Below, piece after piece: positions 1 to 8,929 of a DNA stretch of 64,000 bases. The position numbers were made by a program, and so were the translations under genes. The stretch covers positions 1,922,001-1,986,000 of the forward strand of contig OZ244811.1 in NCBI GenBank assembly GCA_965220105.1, read 5' to 3'. The first letter of the stretch is position 1. Every line of letters begins with the position of its first letter. The DNA is from Bin87 sp965220105 (lineage in GTDB: Bacteria; Chloroflexota; Dehalococcoidia; Lucifugimonadales; UBA3495). The notes below the pieces were generated by a model. That model was not told where the DNA came from. It did no database searches and saw only the letters and a list, made by a program, of their open reading frames with translations.

Positions 1-1498
1 GAGGCCGGCCACCAGCAGAACGACGCCCAATACTCCCAGCGCCCCGCCAGCACTCGGGACCCGACGTGTGGCGACCCCGCCGCGCCGGGTTCAGGCTCAT
101 CGGCAATCTGCGCTTGCAGGTCCCGGCTCCGGTCTTCGGCACGGCCCAATTCGTCCAGCGTGGTTCTGGACTGTCGGATACGCCGGCGGCGTTCACGGAT
201 GTCGTTTTCGTCCTGTTCGAGAGGTGTGGCGGCATTCCGTTCGGCTTGCGCTCGCTGCGCGCCTTCCGCGGCGTCCGACAGCGTCGCTTCATCTTGCGCC
301 AACGCCGTCTGAGATCTATCGACGGCCGCCCGGGCGTTCTGGAGCCGTTCGCCGTGGTTGGCGACTTCCTCGCGCACCACCAGCGACAGGTCGAATCGGT
401 CGAGGCGGTCCGTGTTCAAGTCGGGCCCCAGGTTCGCCAGCGAGGTTTCCAGCTCGGAGCGCTTGCTGGCGAGTTCGGCCCGTCGCTCGGGCAGGTCTTT
501 CACCGATTGGTCGAACGCGCTGCGGGCATACGCCAAGTCGCGCACCTCGCTTGAGCGCTCAGGATCGTCAGATGCTCGATGTCCTCGTCAACGCTGGCCC
601 TAATGCGCTTGACCCGATCCTCCGCGGCGGACAATTCCTCGCGGGCAGTTTCGGCCTGCGCCTCCAGCGTTTCCAAGCGGATGACGCCATTCTCAGGGAA
701 CGCCTCCACCGACGGCAGCTCTTTCAGTCGTTGTTCCGCACTGACCAACACGTTCCAGTGGTCCCACGCGTCAATCAAGTTTCCGTGCCGGTCACTTTCC
801 GACATGAGTCGCAAACGCCGATCAGCCAACCTTTGGTATTCTCGGTCGATTTCTGCCAGCCGGTCCGATTGCCGGCGATATGCGGTGGCGTGGCCCGCCA
901 CCTCCTGCAGATTGGAATCAGTCTGCTCGATACTTTGAGCAGTACGTGCAACTGATTGGTTCCTTCCGCTCGGCAGAAATATCTCCCTCTTCTGGCGATC
1001 CAGTGCCGCCAACGCGTCGGGCAGTCTCATCGCTCCGATGCCGGCGCTGTAGATCTGCAGGTTGACACTTTCATCGCTGAGTCGGTTCTGATCGTTCAGC
1101 TCGTCCAGCGTGAACGCGAAGATACCTTCGAACACGCTCCGCGAATGGTTCCCCAGCAACCTCTGGAGTTCGCTGGCCACAAGTGTCTCGCCGGCGCCGG
1201 CGGTGAGGGATACGGGCCCGTCGCCCCGTCCCGGCGTCCGGTCGATGGTGATGACGTCCCCTGCGTCGGTGGCTATGGTGATCCGACCGCCGTGTCGCCC
1301 GCCCGCCAGGGCCGGATAGTCGTTGCCTCGGTTGCGGCCGCTGGGAAACCCGAACAGTATCCGACGGATAAACTCCAGCAGCGTGCTCTTGCCCGCTTCG
1401 TTGGGGCCGTAGAACACCGTTACCGGACGTTCCAAGGGGCCGAAAGCGCGGTCGGCAAACCGCCCGAAACCGTCGATGTGCAGGCCTGTTATTCTCAT
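1..1498 (-). pseudogene. YhaN-like AAA ATPase (SbcC/Rad50-type), frameshifted, runs off left edge
   Basis: The N-terminus is a clear ABC-type ATPase head: the protein opens MRITGLHIDGFGRFAD and has the Walker A GPNEAGKST at about residues 31-39, followed by long charged coiled-coil sequence. Family members are about 1000 aa or more, so most of the gene lies outside the window. The frame breaks at about 555-575. Beyond it another frame continues with good coiled-coil sequence (RDLAYARSAFDQSVKDLPER). A second break is needed at about 75-100, after which a hydrophobic segment (GALGVLGVVLLVAGL) appears, as in the membrane-hairpin region of YhaN proteins. The start ATG at 1498 overlaps the stop of the upstream phosphoesterase gene (TGATG), so the two are translationally coupled. 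The two frameshifts may be real decay or assembly indels. Confidence 0.75.
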
Positions 1499-2751
1499 CA
1501 GCGGTCGTCCTCGGCCAGCAGGTTCACGGCCAGCGCCTCCGCCTCGTCAAGCAGCACCGCCATCTCCGCTTCGGTCAGAGCGGCGAGATGCTGCCTGAAT
1601 CGCCGGTGCTGGTAAAGTTCAGCCAGTCCATCCTGTAGCGCGGCGGGGTCTTGCCTGATCTGATCGGCGGTGCGCAGCACCTCGGCCAGGAAGTCCTCGC
1701 CGGACCGCAGGGCATTGCGGTCAACGGCCGCCGCCGTTTCGTCCTGGATTCGTTCGCACCACACAAACGGCAACCGTTCAGCCCACTGTTCGTTAACGCC
1801 CGCCAGGAGATCATCCACCGCACCGGGTTGGCGCAGAAACTGGTTCAACTCGCCCCTGCCGTTCAGGGTCATACGAACCACCACCGACCTGCCTTGTGCG
1901 CCGTCCAGCAGGCCTTGCATCCCATCGTCAATGGCATCCAGCATGTCCTGCTCAGTCTCCAGTGCGCTGATGTCTATGCTTAACTGTTCCCATCGCACGG
2001 TGTCCGTCGCGCGAAAATCCAGATTGATGCTCCCGCTTGCATCCACCTCCACCAGATAGACGCCCCGCGCTCCCTGCTCGTTGGGGTGCCGACCCTGGGG
2101 ATTGCCGGGATACACCACCGTGGGGGTTCGCTCCCGCATGACCTGGCGAGTGTGAACGTGGCCCAGCGCCCAGTAGTCGATACCCGACTGCGCCAGGTCG
2201 TCCAGTGAGCAAGGGGCGTACAGGTCGTGGTCGGGATTGCCGCCCACGTGGGCGTGCAGCAGGCCGACCGTGAATTTCGCAGCGTCCACGTGCCCAAGCC
2301 GGGCGACGAGGTTGTCGTACACGTCCCGGGTGGGATAACTGACGCCGTAAACCAACCCGCGCTCCGGCGCATCCGGAAAGATCGGGACCGCTTCGAATTC
2401 AGGGCCAAACCGGTGGCAACCGTCCGGATACGACAACTGCACTTCCCAACCGTCCAGCGGGTCGTGATTGCCGTGGCAAACGAAGGACCGTATGCCGGCG
2501 GCGTCCAGGCTGCGCAGGCCGTCGATGAAGGCCTGTTGGGCGCGCAGGCTGCGGTCCGCGCCGTCGTAGATGTCGCCGGCGACCAGCAGAGCATCCACGC
2601 TTTCGGAAATGCAGAGATCGACGATGTTTCGGTAGGAATCGAAGGTTGCTGAGTAGAGCGCCCTGGCTACATTTTCGGGCGCTGCTGCCCTGATACCCCT
2701 GAACGGACTGTCCAGGTGGAGATCAGCGGCATGGATAAATCGAAAGGCCAT
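1498..2751 (-). CDS. YhaO-like DNA repair exonuclease / metallophosphoesterase (SbcD-type)
   Basis: Calcineurin-like metallophosphoesterase of the SbcD/YhaO type. The metal-binding motifs are in order: DLHLDSPF near the start, AGDIYDG, CHGNHDP, and GHVHTR in the second half. With the adjacent YhaN-like ATPase it should form an SbcCD-like nuclease that processes DNA ends or hairpins; this role is inferred from the family. I chose the ATG at 2751 (MAFRFIHAADLH) because it gives the canonical family N-terminus. A GTG four codons upstream (2763) is possible. The length, about 417 aa, fits the family. The reading frame is intact, unlike its partner. Confidence 0.85.
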   Translation of the reverse strand: MAFRFIHAADLHLDSPFRGIRAAAPENVARALYSATFDSYRNIVDLCISESVDALLVAGDIYDGADRSLRAQQAFIDGLRSLDAAGIRSFVCHGNHDPLDGWEVQLSYPDGCHRFGPEFEAVPIFPDAPERGLVYGVSYPTRDVYDNLVARLGHVDAAKFTVGLLHAHVGGNPDHDLYAPCSLDDLAQSGIDYWALGHVHTRQVMRERTPTVVYPGNPQGRHPNEQGARGVYLVEVDASGSINLDFRATDTVRWEQLSIDISALETEQDMLDAIDDGMQGLLDGAQGRSVVVRMTLNGRGELNQFLRQPGAVDDLLAGVNEQWAERLPFVWCERIQDETAAAVDRNALRSGEDFLAEVLRTADQIRQDPAALQDGLAELYQHRRFRQHLAALTEAEMAVLLDEAEALAVNLLAEDDR

Positions 2752-2982
2752 ATCGGAACGCACACCCCATCTTCATCGGGTTTTGCCACCTCACTGGTGA
2801 GGGCCGACACAATGTACGTTCGTCGAAGAGGCAGGTCAACCACAGGATGTCACTGTGTGCCTCGCACTTCATTGATCTGCCTTCACCATGAAACGCCCTA
2901 TACATCGCGCCGTTGAGCAAGCCTTGACCTATCTTCGAAGTCGTCGGCGCAATGGAACCACGCTGAATCGGGAGCGAGATTG

Positions 2983-3210
2983 ATGGTCACCGGAAAGGAG
3001 CAGTTCACGGGACAGGTACCCCCTGAACTGCTGGCCTCGATACGGGAGATAGCCCTCGAAGGAGGTCATGATTTCAAGGCGACGCTGGAAGATGCGACGC
3101 GACTGCACGCTGAATGCAAGACTCGTAATGAGGTACAGCCCGACGCGATCGCTCATTTCCGAGCCAGCTTGGAGCGCAACCGTCGTCTCTACGAGTTGCT
3201 GGCCCAATGA
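2983..3210 (+). CDS. small antitoxin-like protein, 75 aa
   Basis: The protein contains FTGQVPPELLASIREIAL followed by a helical, charged tail ending RRLYELLAQ. The FTGQVP-type start and helix-rich short length resemble small antitoxins, but I cannot assign a family with certainty. The start ATG at 2983 is preceded by a purine-rich GGGAGCGAG. It is divergent from the exonuclease pair and convergent with a degraded PIN toxin, so the area may be a toxin-antitoxin scrap heap. No intact toxin is paired with it here. Confidence 0.5.
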   Translation: MVTGKEQFTGQVPPELLASIREIALEGGHDFKATLEDATRLHAECKTRNEVQPDAIAHFRASLERNRRLYELLAQ

Positions 3211-3289
3211 CGCGCCGGTTCCTCGCCGTAGAAACCGTGCTGACGATACATGGGGTCTTTTTGGGCTGCACTCATGGGGCGGCGTCCGC

Positions 3290-3685
3290 TCATCGTAGGC
3301 CGCCGGTCCAATCCAGTATGCGGCGGTCGGCGGTTACCAGTTGGTGGCCGTGCATGGCGGTGGCGACGATGATACGGTCGGCCGGGTCGGCGTGGAAATC
3401 GGGAAGTTCGTTGGCGCGGATGCCGATCTCGCCGTCCACGGGGATCTCGGTCAGGCCCTGGCCCAACTGCTCCAGCCGCCACCGGCTCACGTCGTCTGGG
3501 TATTCGATGCGCCCCTTCTCCCTGAGCGTCGCCATCTCCCAGAATTACATGGCCGACATGGCGACTTCCCCAGCCTGCCAGGCCCGCTCAATTTCAGCGC
3601 GCGCCACCGAACCCAGCCTGGCGTCGCCGGCCCTCAACCACACGGCGGCGTGAGTATCCAGCAGGGCACGGGTTGAGCACCCGAT
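3290..3685 (-). pseudogene. VapC-like PIN toxin, nonsense codon and lost start
   Basis: Read through, the minus strand encodes a recognisable PIN protein: LLDTHAAVWLRAGDARLGSV, then EVAMSAM, then FWEMATLREKGRI, and the C-terminal PADRIIVATAMHGHQLVTAD with the last conserved acidic residues. An in-frame TAA at 3545-3547 falls inside the MSAM-FWEMA stretch, where relatives read through (for example MSAISFWEIA). No start codon lies in frame just before LLDTH. A one-base change at the antitoxin junction (about 3670-3680) would restore a GTG start. Family role: VapC-type RNase, normally neutralised by the adjacent Phd/YefM-type antitoxin. This copy should be inactive. Confidence 0.75.
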
Positions 3686-3947
3686 CAGGGTCCGACTGGG
3701 CTTCCCATTCAACGTCTATGGGCGAGATGATGTCGCCAGTTATTTTCAGACGCCCCTTGTCGATACCGAACAGCGTCTTGGGCCGCTCGTGAAAGGCGGT
3801 CAGCTTGGCCACGGGCCTGCCATTCTTGGTGATGACGATCTCGCCGCCGTTCTCGGCCACCTCATCCATCAGCGCAAGGCACTTCGCCTTGAATTCCGAT
3901 GCCTTCATGGTCCGGCTCTGGCCGGTGCCGCCGCTGTGGGTGGTCAT
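3594..3947 (-). CDS. Phd/YefM-family antitoxin, C-terminus extended into toxin region
   Basis: The core MKASEFKAKCLALMDEVAE with ITKNGRPVAKL is a textbook Phd/YefM antitoxin (about residues 14-50). The ATG at 3947 is best placed: AGGAG lies 8 bases upstream, whereas the ATG at 3953 is only 2 bases from it. Normal family members are about 80-90 aa. Here the frame runs on for about 30 residues through the 5' end of the PIN toxin gene (VEGRRRQAGFGGAR), which suggests an indel near the junction removed the original stop. Promoter autoregulation is expected for the family. Its partner toxin is broken, so this is probably an orphan. Confidence 0.75.
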   Translation of the reverse strand: MTTHSGGTGQSRTMKASEFKAKCLALMDEVAENGGEIVITKNGRPVAKLTAFHERPKTLFGIDKGRLKITGDIISPIDVEWEAQSDPDRVLNPCPAGYSRRRVVEGRRRQAGFGGAR

Positions 3948-4184
3948 AGTCATCGCTCCTGTGAGACGGGTGCGGCTATCGCTACTGCATTATACAGTGG
4001 TCATGACCATGGTCACCAACGCCCGAACGGGACCGGATTGCCAACGTGACCTTATCGTCGCGATCAACCCAGGATCAATGTTGGGACCCGCTGAGCAAAT
4101 CAGATATATGATGGACGGCGCGCCCTTCACTGTCCGGCGTCCACCAGATTTGCCGACTTCTGGGCCATACAGACAATACAAACG

Positions 4185-4523
4185 ATGGCAAAGCTTGTCC
4201 CTATGAATCATCCGATGCAAGGCAAAATCTGTCTCATCACCGGCGGCAGCGATGGCATCGGCTACGCTGCATCCCGCGAACTGGCCCGCATGGGCGCCAG
4301 GGTGGTCATCGTGGGCCGCAACTCCGCCAAGACCCAAGCCGCAGTGCGGGAGATCATCGCCGATACGGACAACCCGGCAGTGGAGTGCCTGTTGGCCGAC
4401 CTTTCGTCCCAGAGTGAGGTGCGTCGGGTCGCCGCCGAGGCGATGGAACTGGTGCCCCATCTGCATGTGCTGCTGAACAATGCCGGTGCCATCTTCCTGT
4501 CCGACAGGCGCATCGCCGAGTGT
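4185..4523 (+). pseudogene. short-chain dehydrogenase/reductase, 3' part lost to an IS21 fragment
   Basis: The N-terminal Rossmann fold of an SDR enzyme is intact: ITGGSDGIGYA is the TGxxxGIG cofactor motif, LLADLSS follows, and LLNNAGAIFL is the NNAG motif. It looks most like retinol-dehydrogenase/WW-oxidoreductase-type SDRs. The catalytic YxxxK region is missing. After RRIAE the sequence switches at about 4521 to the terminal sequence of an IS21-like fragment, and I find no distal SDR part downstream. The start could be the ATG at 4185 or the one at 4203; neither has a strong ribosome site. The product would be non-functional. Confidence 0.75.
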
Positions 4524-5017
4524 CAATGTATAGGGACTATAGTCCAGCGAATTGAGGAACAGTTTTACATCTCGACACAGTCTACACCGCGACTATGCCG
4601 CCGACTTTTGAGACAGGCTCGAATGGAGATATACGCGCGCGTTCGCCGGGCCTGCCTGGCGGAGGGGATGAGTGTTCGAGAAGCCTCGCGCGTGTTCGGC
4701 GTGCACCGGAACACGGTGCGCAAGATGTGGACCTACGCAGTTCCGCTCGTGTACCGACCTGAGAATCCGCCATGGAGTCCCAAGCTTGAGCCCTACACCG
4801 GCGTGGTTGGCGCTATCGTGGAGGCTGATGCCAGAGTCCAGGAAACAGCGTCACACGGCCAAGCGCATCTTCGAGCGGCTCAGGAGAGAGTACGGGTTCG
4901 CTGGTCAGCACACCATCGTCAAGGACTATGCCAAGGAGCGCCGGCGGTGGACGCAGGAGGTGCTCGTGACGTTGTTCCACGCTCCTGCCCACTCCCAGTG
5001 CGATTTCGGCGAGATGG
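4521..5017 (+). mobile_element. IS21-family istA remnant (frameshifted, truncated)
   Basis: From about 4521 the sequence is IS-like. An ATG at 4623 opens MEIYARVRRACLAEG and then VFGVHRNTVRKMW, the helix-turn-helix N-terminus of IstA. The protein continues as KLEPYTG, then in another frame after about 4825-4840 as RKQRHTAKRIFERLR and HAPAHSQCDFGEM, just reaching the first catalytic Asp. Similarity ends near 5017. No istB is present. The 170 bp between 5017 and 5188 hold no gene I can recognise. This fragment caused, or sits at the scar of, the SDR truncation. Confidence 0.75.
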
Positions 5018-5188
5018 TTCCGCCTGAGGGGCCGGCCCCAGCCGCTCATGGAGCGGGGTGGACATTGCTGATCAGCAGCCGGTCCAACCGTTGCCGGGCC
5101 CGCGAATGGCGCACCAGACGGTCCGGTCATTGGGCACCCACCGGAGATGATGGGGACGCGTTTGGCAAACGCGCCTCCCATTTTGCCG

Positions 5189-5920
5189 CTACTGCTCACG
5201 CACCGTGAACCCCGGCGGGGCTTCGCCTTCCTCCGAGAGTACCTTGACATTGATGATGACTTCAGCGCCGCTGGCCACGTTGACGACCACGCTGCTGGGC
5301 CCGTGGATGTTCAGTACTCCCGATCCCAGGTCCACCTCGACGTCATCCGGAGAATCGGGATCGTAGGGTACCGGGTTTGTGCTCAGGACCCGCAGATCCC
5401 TGTCAACGTATTGGGCGTTCAGATTAGACCTCCATTTGCTCTTGGGCAGCTGGCGTATAACCCTTTCCACCAGGTCGTCCAGGCCCCAGAGGACTTTCAC
5501 TCCCCGATCTCCCTTCATGTCCAGGACCGTCTCGTCGGGTTCCATGTCGGCGAATACCGCCACGGGTAGGACAAACGCACCAAAATCGAAGTCCCGGATG
5601 ATGTCGTCCCTGACCGCCATGGCGGCTTGCCAGGCGCTTTCCAGCGGGTCTTCCACGCTGACAACCTCGCCGTCATCGGCGCGGTGATACCAGCTGCCGT
5701 CCTCCACATCGTAGTCTCCGGAGAGGAAGCAGATTGCGAACCGGCCGATTTTGTGAATAAGGGTGACGCAGTCGGGCGAAGGTACGTTGCCCGTCACGCC
5801 AGGACGCCACAGCGCGGTACCTCCCCGATCTCTGGCTTTGAATTGAGCCATGGCCTTGAGTTCCACGGTCCTCAATGGCGTTGTGTCGTTTCCGTTGGTC
5901 GAGTTGTTCAATACCTGCAT
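5189..5920 (-). CDS. NERD-like domain protein with degenerate catalytic site
   Basis: About 243 aa. Residues 10-150 align by eye with the second NERD-like protein encoded at 8150-8896: a predicted beta-strand with SPDCVTLIHKIGRFAICFL, then a paired ED..W....DG strand, then FGAFVLPVAVFADMEPDE and KVLWGLDDL. In typical NERD nucleases the strand ends in an E/Q-x-K catalytic pair. Here the equivalent is ICFLSGD, with no lysine, so nuclease activity is doubtful. The C-terminus is acidic and beta-rich. The ATG at 5920 has GAGGTG at a good distance; upstream in-frame codons look non-coding. It lies downstream of a UvrD-like helicase in the same direction. Confidence 0.6.
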   Translation of the reverse strand: MQVLNNSTNGNDTTPLRTVELKAMAQFKARDRGGTALWRPGVTGNVPSPDCVTLIHKIGRFAICFLSGDYDVEDGSWYHRADDGEVVSVEDPLESAWQAAMAVRDDIIRDFDFGAFVLPVAVFADMEPDETVLDMKGDRGVKVLWGLDDLVERVIRQLPKSKWRSNLNAQYVDRDLRVLSTNPVPYDPDSPDDVEVDLGSGVLNIHGPSSVVVNVASGAEVIINVKVLSEEGEAPPGFTVREQ

Positions 5921-6197
5921 CAGATGCACCTCATGGTGATGAGTGTTGGTTTGGCCGCCGCCGAAATGCAAAAGCGGGCGGCCCACGTGCAGTCGTGGGC
6001 CGCCCACAGCGTTCGGCATGTCGGCCGTATCGTAGTGGTTCATAACTGCGAACCGGCTTCATGAAACGTGGGAGGACCGCGCGGGCGGTTCCTGTCTGGT
6101 TGACGATTCATCTGGGTCGATTTCCTTCCATGGGAGGTGGTAGCTGGCTTCGTCGCAAGCGGGATCGGTGGTCAATCTCCGGGGAGTGATCCGCCCG

Positions 6198-7985
6198 TCA
6201 TTTAACGCGAACGCTCGTTGTCGTTCTTGGATCAGCCCGCGATCCCATGCGAACCCGGATCCGCCTGGCGTTCAGATCAAGGGCACGCTGGCGCGGGTTC
6301 GATGCCCGTTCGATCGACTTCGGGTGGACGGTAGCATCGTCGGACCCGAATCGCTGGCGTCCCAAAGCGCGCCGTTCGCTCCGGCCCATCTCATGCCATC
6401 GAGGGGCCTGGTCCCAAATGGGGCCGAAGCGGGCCTTGGGCTCGTCGTTGGCAGTCAGAATGAGCAGGCGCCTGGCCCTGGAGAACGCCACGTAATGCTG
6501 CCTCATGTGGTCATACAGTGCGACGCGATTGGCCGGCTCGAACGCTGATCGTTCGCCGTGAGGCAGGAGCACACGCCCCACCGGGTCCACGGTGCGATTG
6601 TGGAAATCCAGCGAACCGACGACCACCACGTCCCATTCCAACCCCTTGGACTGGTGGATGGTTGTTACACACACCGCCGAAGCCCGGCGCCCCACGGCCC
6701 CGCGGGCATTCCCGCCGGCCACGTAGACGCTGGCGGGAATGCCACCGTCTTCCAACGCGTCCAGGTATGGGCCGGCCACCGCTTCTCTCATGCTGTGCAA
6801 CAGAAGCGCGGTTTGGCCGAAATCGTTGATCACGCCACGGCGTTTCAGAAACCGCAGCAACTGCACGAGCTGCTCGCCCTCGTCCGCAGGACCCTCTCCC
6901 TCGATGGCGATTACGGCCGGATAGTCGTCGTGCCCTGCGTGCTGATGCGGCGTGATGGTCTTGTCGTAACGGAAAGGAGCGCTATCTTGGTCCGGGTTGG
7001 ACCAGTCGGCCGAGGCCATCCAGCGACCGTATGCCCGGACGATAATCGGGTGACTGCGGTAGTTGACGGTGAGTTCCACAACTCGGCAGTCGTCGAACCG
7101 GTCGGGGAAGAGCAGGATGTTCTCCACCCTCGCACCTCGGAAGCGGTAAAGGGACTGGTCCTCGTCGCCCACCACACAAATGTTGCCGTGGACCCGCGAC
7201 ATTTGTAACAGGAGCTGTTCCTGGGCGTAACTGGTGTCCTGGTATTCGTCGCACATCAGTTGACGGATTTGGGCCGATATTCCCTGGCGTGCCTCATCGC
7301 ACTCTTCCACCAGTTCGACCGTCCAACGCTGGAGGTGCGCGAAATCCGCCAATCCGCGATCAAGCAGCAATGCCTCGTAGCGGAGGTATGACCGTCCCAG
7401 GGCGGGTTTGAAGCTGCCGCCGGCATCGATCAGTTCCTGGGGGTCTATCATCTCGTCGCAGATGCGGTCGAAGTATTTGAGCGCATTGCGTATCAGTGCG
7501 GGTCGCCGTCGCCAGCCACGCCGCTCTAGGAGACGCCGGTCGGGGCCGAAGACTCGCCCGACGCTGAGGGCCAGCAGGTCCTGCTGTTCCTCTTCGTTCA
7601 GCAGCCGGAGGTTGCGACGGAATCCCCCAAGGCGCCCATGACGCCGCAGCAGACTGCCGGACAACCCGTGGATGGTGGTGATGCGCACCCGGCTCAAATC
7701 GCCCCTGTAGCCGGCCCCGGCCGCGCCGGCGGCAGCGTCGAAACGGGTGCGCATTTCCCGGGCCGTCGCGCGGTTGTAGGTGCAGACCAGCAGTTCTCCG
7801 GGATCTACCATACCCAGGAGCAGCAGGTTTACCGCTCGCAGTACGATGGCCAGGGTCTTGCCCGCTCCCGGGCCGGCGATGCCCAGCAGGGGCCCATACC
7901 GGTGGCCGATCAGGTCCAGCTGTTGGTCATTGAGTTCAGGGTGCAGGCGGCGTATGGTGGGTGCGATGGTGTCGAACGATTTCAT
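6198..7985 (-). CDS. UvrD/Rep-family superfamily 1A DNA helicase
   Basis: 595 aa, a 3'-5' SF1A helicase. A Q motif (LNDQQLDLI), Walker A GPGAGKT at residues 38-44, Walker B DEYQD at 246-250, the GDEDQSLYRFRGA motif III region, NYRSHP (motif IV), HQSKGLEWDVV (motif V) and YVAFSRARRLLIL (motif VI) are all present. It is shorter than UvrD/PcrA (about 700 aa) and lacks their C-terminal extension. The ATG at 7985 has a near-perfect GGAGGAGA upstream. It sits between two NERD-like genes on the same strand. NERD nucleases paired or fused with SF1 helicases occur in anti-phage contexts, so a defence or repair role is plausible but inferred. Confidence 0.9.
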   Translation of the reverse strand: MKSFDTIAPTIRRLHPELNDQQLDLIGHRYGPLLGIAGPGAGKTLAIVLRAVNLLLLGMVDPGELLVCTYNRATAREMRTRFDAAAGAAGAGYRGDLSRVRITTIHGLSGSLLRRHGRLGGFRRNLRLLNEEEQQDLLALSVGRVFGPDRRLLERRGWRRRPALIRNALKYFDRICDEMIDPQELIDAGGSFKPALGRSYLRYEALLLDRGLADFAHLQRWTVELVEECDEARQGISAQIRQLMCDEYQDTSYAQEQLLLQMSRVHGNICVVGDEDQSLYRFRGARVENILLFPDRFDDCRVVELTVNYRSHPIIVRAYGRWMASADWSNPDQDSAPFRYDKTITPHQHAGHDDYPAVIAIEGEGPADEGEQLVQLLRFLKRRGVINDFGQTALLLHSMREAVAGPYLDALEDGGIPASVYVAGGNARGAVGRRASAVCVTTIHQSKGLEWDVVVVGSLDFHNRTVDPVGRVLLPHGERSAFEPANRVALYDHMRQHYVAFSRARRLLILTANDEPKARFGPIWDQAPRWHEMGRSERRALGRQRFGSDDATVHPKSIERASNPRQRALDLNARRIRVRMGSRADPRTTTSVRVK

Positions 7986-8149
7986 GACTATCTCCTCCAA
8001 CGAAGGTTCACAGAATTACGGGGTTGGGTTGTCCTGACTGCAGCACGACGTAAAACGCGCCGCTGTGACGACAGCAGCGCGGCCGGGCAGACGGGACGGG
8101 GCAGGATTTGCGGCCTTCCGGAATAATCTGAAGCAGGGAACGCCCCCAC

Positions 8150-8896
8150 TCAACGGTGGGGGCGGCGGCGAGTTTGTTTTGTTTGTATCCGGACGCGAAG
8201 CGTGCCCGCTTCAACTTTGAACACGTCCGACCCGCCAACCTTGAGCGACAACGACGCTTTTTGGCTTACGGACGGCACGGTGGCTTCGCCATTGACCGGG
8301 TCGAGAGCGGGCGCATCGGCTACCTCCCTCAGCCGGATCAGCCCATCCGTAACGGCATGTACTTCTCTGGCGATCTGTGCGGAGTCGAGGGACGCGCGCA
8401 CGCTGCGCCCGCGCACGATGCCCTCCAGGTTGTCGGGAAGGTTCGCGGTTCCCCAGACCACGTATACTCCCTGCCTGCTGGCCAGCCGGTCAATGTCCGA
8501 ATCGCCGTGCTTATCAGGGAAGACGAGCAGCGGGATCACGAATGGGTTGTAGTCGGTTTTCGCACGCTCTTTGACGTCATCGTGAAGGTCCAGCGCCGCG
8601 ATTTTTGTCTCGTCCAGCGGGGATGAGGCGACGGTTTTGAGCCCTTCCCGGGTCTGGAGGCGCCAATCGCCATCTATCAGGCGGTAACAGCCGCCTTTTA
8701 CCTGCAATGCGAAACGCCCCAAACCCTCTATCCAGACGGCGAAGTCCAACTCGATTTGTTCATGACCCTTGCGCCACTCGTAATAGCAGAAGCCCTGGCG
8801 ACCACAATCAGCCAGGGCTTCGTAGACCCGACGCTCCGCTCGCCGCTTCGGGATTTTCAGGCGGGCTGGCGGAAATTCCTTGGGATACATTCTCAT
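8150..8896 (-). CDS. NERD-domain nuclease-like protein
   Basis: 248 aa from the ATG at 8896 (MRMYPKEFPPARLKIPKRR), preceded by GGAGAAGCGAGAG. The NERD core is visible: ERRVYEAL helix, IELDFAVWIEGLGRFALQVKGG with catalytic Asp and the Q-V-K motif, then GDWRL, an LHDDVKERA helix and PLLVFPD. The C-terminal about 80 residues are of unknown type. An upstream in-frame extension to 9076 reads into an IS110-type transposase remnant and is not part of the gene. The UvrD-like helicase follows 165 bp downstream on the same strand, probably in one operon. Confidence 0.75.
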   Translation of the reverse strand: MRMYPKEFPPARLKIPKRRAERRVYEALADCGRQGFCYYEWRKGHEQIELDFAVWIEGLGRFALQVKGGCYRLIDGDWRLQTREGLKTVASSPLDETKIAALDLHDDVKERAKTDYNPFVIPLLVFPDKHGDSDIDRLASRQGVYVVWGTANLPDNLEGIVRGRSVRASLDSAQIAREVHAVTDGLIRLREVADAPALDPVNGEATVPSVSQKASLSLKVGGSDVFKVEAGTLRVRIQTKQTRRRPHR

Positions 8897-8929
8897 ACTC
8901 TCTCGCTTCTCCTTTTCCTCTGCTTGGTC

